Shown here in pieces: positions 61,675-64,000 of a DNA stretch of 64,000 nucleotides. The position numbers were made by a program, and so were the translations under genes. The notes beneath the pieces are model-generated. The model searched no databases. It was not told where the DNA came from and worked only from the letters and a program-made list of their open reading frames with translations. Each line of letters begins with the position of its first letter. Positions within the stretch are counted from its first letter, which is position 1. Origin of the DNA: Bacteroides ilei (lineage in GTDB: Bacteria; Bacteroidota; Bacteroidia; Bacteroidales; Bacteroidaceae); assembly GCF_900128495.1 (NCBI RefSeq), contig NZ_LT635801.1, positions 3,678,200-3,742,199 of the forward strand, in the 5' to 3' direction.

Positions 61675-62331
61675 TTAAAACCATGAATCATCTACTTTGG
61701 GAGCGCTTTCGTCATCCCCGTCTTCCGGAAGAATATCCATGTTGTTAAGGCTGTCCATACTCAATGAGTCTCTCAATTGCGTACTGCCGATACATAAGGT
61801 AAGCAATGCTTCGTGTGGAACCTTGTCGCCAGCCATCAGGCTTCTTCCTTTATATTTGATTCCGTATACCCAGTCTTGTTCTCCGCTGACAAGTTCTGGT
61901 TCGGTCAACTGGAAATCCATGGCTCTAAGCTTGGCTTCAGCCTGACGTGCAGAGCTGTTGTCTATGAGGTCTGGTATCTTGACCAAGGGAACCCTGTTGG
62001 TATTTATGGTAAGATAGATGGTACGTCCTTCCTTTACACGCATTCCGCCGGCTGGAGTCTGGTCCAGAATAATTCCGAAAGGCATGTTCTTGACATAGCT
62101 TGAATCGACCACAATTCCCTGCATATGTTGTTCTTTCAATAATATTTCGGCTTGGGCGACTGTCTTGTCTTTTACGTCGGGTACAACATAGGATTCACCG
62201 TGATGTGTATAACGGTCAAGCCAGAAAAGGGTACCCATAACAATGGCAAAGACTGCAACAATCATGCCGATGATGTTCAGCCAGAAAAAGCGGTTATTCT
62301 TGAATGAAAAGAATTCTTTAAAAGTTACCAT
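61675..62331 (-). CDS. PASTA-domain membrane protein
   Basis: A 218-residue protein: a cytoplasmic N-terminus of about 12 residues, one membrane helix (FFWLNIIGMIVAVFAIVMGTLFWL) and two PASTA domains (about 45-110, VVPDVKDKTVAQAEILLKEQ; about 112-185, VKIPDLIDNSSARQAEAKLRAM), then an acidic tail. PASTA domains bind peptidoglycan or muropeptides, but there is no kinase domain here. Lying upstream of ddl it may sense cell-wall state. First gene of the operon running to 57323. Confidence 0.85.
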   Translation of the reverse strand: MVTFKEFFSFKNNRFFWLNIIGMIVAVFAIVMGTLFWLDRYTHHGESYVVPDVKDKTVAQAEILLKEQHMQGIVVDSSYVKNMPFGIILDQTPAGGMRVKEGRTIYLTINTNRVPLVKIPDLIDNSSARQAEAKLRAMDFQLTEPELVSGEQDWVYGIKYKGRSLMAGDKVPHEALLTLCIGSTQLRDSLSMDSLNNMDILPEDGDDESAPKVDDSWF

Positions 62332-62411
62332 ATTATATATGTATATAGTTTCGGCAAAGATACAATTTTTTCAGATATAATTCATTAAAGGACAGGTTCA
62401 AGAAAAGAAAA

Positions 62412-62445
62412 GCCGCAAAACACTGCCATAACAATGTTTTGCGGC
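62412..62445. terminator. Terminator of rpmH
   Basis: GCCGCAAAACA (62412-62422) pairs perfectly with TGTTTTGCGGC (62435-62445); read leftwards it is followed by a T-rich tract. Confidence 0.85.
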
Positions 62446-62474
62446 TTTCTTAATTCTTATTTCCAACGCACGGA

Positions 62475-62636
62475 TTATGCCTTCACGCCGTTGTATTCGT
62501 CAGAGATAGTCAATTTTTTACGACCTTTGGCACGACGTGCAGCCAATACTCGGCGACCGTTTGCAGTAGCCATTCTTTCGCGGAAACCGTGTTTGTTTCT
62601 TCTCTTTCTGTTAGAGGGTTGGTAAGTTCTTTTCAT
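62475..62636 (-). CDS. rpmH: 50S ribosomal protein L34
   Basis: A 53-residue basic protein that begins [20 protein letters not shown] and continues [20 protein letters not shown], the nearly universal L34 sequence, with a short C-terminal extension ([12 protein letters not shown]). It is part of the large ribosomal subunit near the exit region. The promoter TAATTTTG is read leftwards at 62689-62682, back to back with that of efp. In many bacteria rpmH lies by the origin with dnaA; here it lies by efp. Confidence 0.97.
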   Translation of the reverse strand: MKRTYQPSNRKRRNKHGFRERMATANGRRVLAARRAKGRKKLTISDEYNGVKA

Positions 62637-62681
62637 TTTCGTATATACTTATTATGTTATTATTCCATTGCGTTCGGGCTG

Positions 62682-62689
62682 CAAAATTA
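62682..62689 (-). promoter_or_regulatory. Promoter of rpmH
   Basis: TAATTTTG on the minus strand, 46 bases before the rpmH ATG. Confidence 0.6.
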
Positions 62690-62739
62690 GTGACTTTTTT
62701 TAAATAAACCAATAGCTAAGTCATTTTTAGACAAATCTT

Positions 62740-62771
62740 TTTGCGTTTTTTCGTGATTTCAATTAATTTTG
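62740..62771 (+). promoter_or_regulatory. Promoter of efp
   Basis: TTTG at 62740-62743, 20 bases, TAATTTTG at 62764-62771; transcript start about 50 bases before the efp ATG at 62829. Confidence 0.7.
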
Positions 62772-62828
62772 CAGTCGGATTTCCAGAAGGACGAATTAAT
62801 AATCACATATAATATAAAGAATTTAGTT

Positions 62829-63395
62829 ATGATTAATGCTCAAGACATTAAGATTGGAACAGCTATCCGTATGGACGGCAAATTGTATTTCTGTATTGAC
62901 TTCCTGCATGTAAAACCTGGTAAAGGAAACACTTTCATGCGTACCAAACTGAAAGATGTTGTTGACGGTTATGTTTTGGAACGTCGTTTCAATATCGGTG
63001 AAAAATTGGAAGATGTACGTGTAGAACGTCGTCCTTACCAGTTCCTGTATAAAGAAGGTGAAGACTATATCTTTATGAACCAGGAAACTTTCGAACAGGT
63101 TCCTATTGCCCGTGATTTGATTGAAGGTGTTGATTTCTTGAAAGAAGAAATGGTGGTTGATGTTGTGTCTGACGCTTCTACCGAAACTATCTTGTTTGCA
63201 GAATTGCCGGTGAAGGTCCAACTGAAGGTTACTTATACTGAACCGGGACTTAAAGGTGATACTGCTACCAATGCAACTAAACCTGCAACTGTTGAAACCG
63301 GTGCTACTGTACGTGTTCCTCTGTTCATCAATCAGGATGAAATCATTGAAGTGGATACACGTGACGGCTCATATGTAGGTCGTGTAAAGGCTTGA
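62829..63395 (+). CDS. efp: Elongation factor P
   Basis: A 188-residue translation factor that rescues ribosomes stalled at proline runs. The start at 62829 (MINAQDIKIGTAIRMDGK) is the normal N-terminus; the longer frame crosses the promoter. Three domains are visible: KOW-like (1-65) with the loop KPGKGNTF and the candidate modified residue K32, then two OB-type domains (66-125, 128-188). The tip lysine is in the E. coli position, so some lysine modification or an unmodified form is possible. A terminator follows. Confidence 0.96.
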   Translation: MINAQDIKIGTAIRMDGKLYFCIDFLHVKPGKGNTFMRTKLKDVVDGYVLERRFNIGEKLEDVRVERRPYQFLYKEGEDYIFMNQETFEQVPIARDLIEGVDFLKEEMVVDVVSDASTETILFAELPVKVQLKVTYTEPGLKGDTATNATKPATVETGATVRVPLFINQDEIIEVDTRDGSYVGRVKA

Positions 63396-63430
63396 TTTAT
63401 ACTTGACGGCTTTTGTCCGGTATATTATAA

Positions 63431-63480
63431 ATGACGCAGAAGCGGGATGTTCCAGTCCCGGTTCTGCGTCATTTCTTTTT
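63431..63480 (+). terminator. Terminator of efp
   Basis: ATGACGCAGAA (63431-63441) pairs with TTCTGCGTCAT (63462-63472), with an inner GGGA/TCCC pair, then a long T-run. Confidence 0.9.
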
Positions 63481-63540
63481 TTATGTCTTTTATCCGGTAA
63501 AATATTTCTGGGGCAAGGTGATTTATCAGAAAAGAAGATT

Positions 63541-63548
63541 TATATTTG
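63541..63548 (+). promoter_or_regulatory. Promoter of the glycosyltransferase gene
   Basis: TATATTTG, 22 bases before the ATG at 63571. Confidence 0.5.
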
Positions 63549-63570
63549 TCTGTATAAATAAAGAACAGGT

Positions 63571-64000
63571 ATGCGATATTCTCTGATAATTCCCGTGTAT
63601 AATCGTCCGGATGAAGTGGATGAACTGTTGGAAAGTCTGACAAACCAATCTTTCAAGGATTTTGAAGTGATAGTGGTTGAGGACGGCTCTTCGGTGCCTT
63701 GTAAAGATATTGTAGAAAAATATCGGGACAGGCTTGATGTGCATTATTACAATAAACCGAATTCGGGGCCCGGGCAGACCCGTAATTACGGCGCGGAAAG
63801 AAGTAATGGAGAATACCTGTTGATTTTGGATTCCGATTGTGTGATACCGGAAGGATATCTGGATGCAGTTGAAGCGGAACTTTGCCGTGAGCCGGCCGAT
63901 GCTTTTGGTGGTCCCGACCGGGCACACGATTCGTTTACGCCTGTCCAGAAGGCAATCAATTATGCTATGACCTCATTCTTTACTACGGGAGGAATCCGTG
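63571..64000 (+). CDS. Family 2 glycosyltransferase, cut by the window end
   Basis: The first 143 codons of a GT-A type glycosyltransferase. The N-terminus MRYSLIIPVYNRPDEVDELLESLTNQSF and the acidic motif VEDGSS, then SGPGQTRNYGAERSNGEYLLILDSDCVIP with the DxD-like DSD metal site, are typical of family 2. It transfers a sugar from a nucleotide donor to a polysaccharide, lipid or protein. The end and thus the acceptor-binding part are outside the window. Confidence 0.88.
   Translation, partial: MRYSLIIPVYNRPDEVDELLESLTNQSFKDFEVIVVEDGSSVPCKDIVEKYRDRLDVHYYNKPNSGPGQTRNYGAERSNGEYLLILDSDCVIPEGYLDAVEAELCREPADAFGGPDRAHDSFTPVQKAINYAMTSFFTTGGIR

Overview
The window is chromosomal DNA of a gut Bacteroidales, in the Bacteroides/Phocaeicola group. 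Three things indicate this. Promoters fit the Bacteroidetes -33/-7 consensus (TTTG, about 19 nt, TAnnTTTG) in front of both accessory and core genes. Family-specific genes occur: an N-succinylornithine carbamoyltransferase, NigD-like and DUF2007 proteins, and secreted GH2/GH29 enzymes. Conjugation genes are of the CTnDOT type (traA-D, mobA-C, rteA/rteB). Species cannot be fixed from this window.

Region 1 (1-39.05 kb) is most of an integrative conjugative element (ICE) or its remains. From the left: AT-rich unknown genes (0-1.25 kb); two secreted proteins, one with TonB-C-like domains, plus a duplicated 3' gene fragment (1.28-3.86 kb); traD-C-B-A on the minus strand, with traE-Q absent where they would normally follow; a structured intergenic region that probably holds oriT; then mobA, mobB and mobC on the plus strand. 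mobC is split by a 2.4 kb group II intron carrying its own reverse transcriptase. Three small ICE genes follow, then an AT-rich minus-strand array (14.86-19.28 kb) that looks like orphan toxin-immunity genes with Rhs and immunity-gene debris, flanked by 226 bp direct repeats. Next come a DUF4099/DUF3945 protein, a paralogous small protein and topoisomerase III, and then a PRTRC cassette (E, C, unknown, B, ThiF) that resembles a small ubiquitin-like conjugation module. The right part holds the two-component regulators rteA-rteB behind a terminator-like attenuator, a DHFR/RibD_C-like gene behind a highly folded leader, three paralogous HTH proteins, an outer-membrane barrel protein and two tandem tyrosine recombinases that mark the right end.

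Region 2 (39.4-64 kb) is core chromosome with a glycan-degradation flavour: two GH2 enzymes, a HAD phosphatase, proB, a transglutaminase-like protein, cutC with a GH29 alpha-L-fucosidase, divergent tRNA-Phe and tRNA-Pro, a lytic transglycosylase, proA next to the succinylornithine carbamoyltransferase gene, a six-gene minus-strand operon (PASTA protein, rluD-type synthase, ddl, acyltransferase, NigD-like lipoprotein, rhodanese lipoprotein), rpmH, efp and the start of a glycosyltransferase.

Most notable are the immunity-like array with recombination scars, three intergenic palindromes whose arms differ in sequence but stay self-complementary, the ubiquitin-like PRTRC set, the intron placed exactly in the coupling-protein gene, and the structured leaders before mobA, rteA and the DHFR-like gene. 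All family assignments come from reading motifs; no database search was run.
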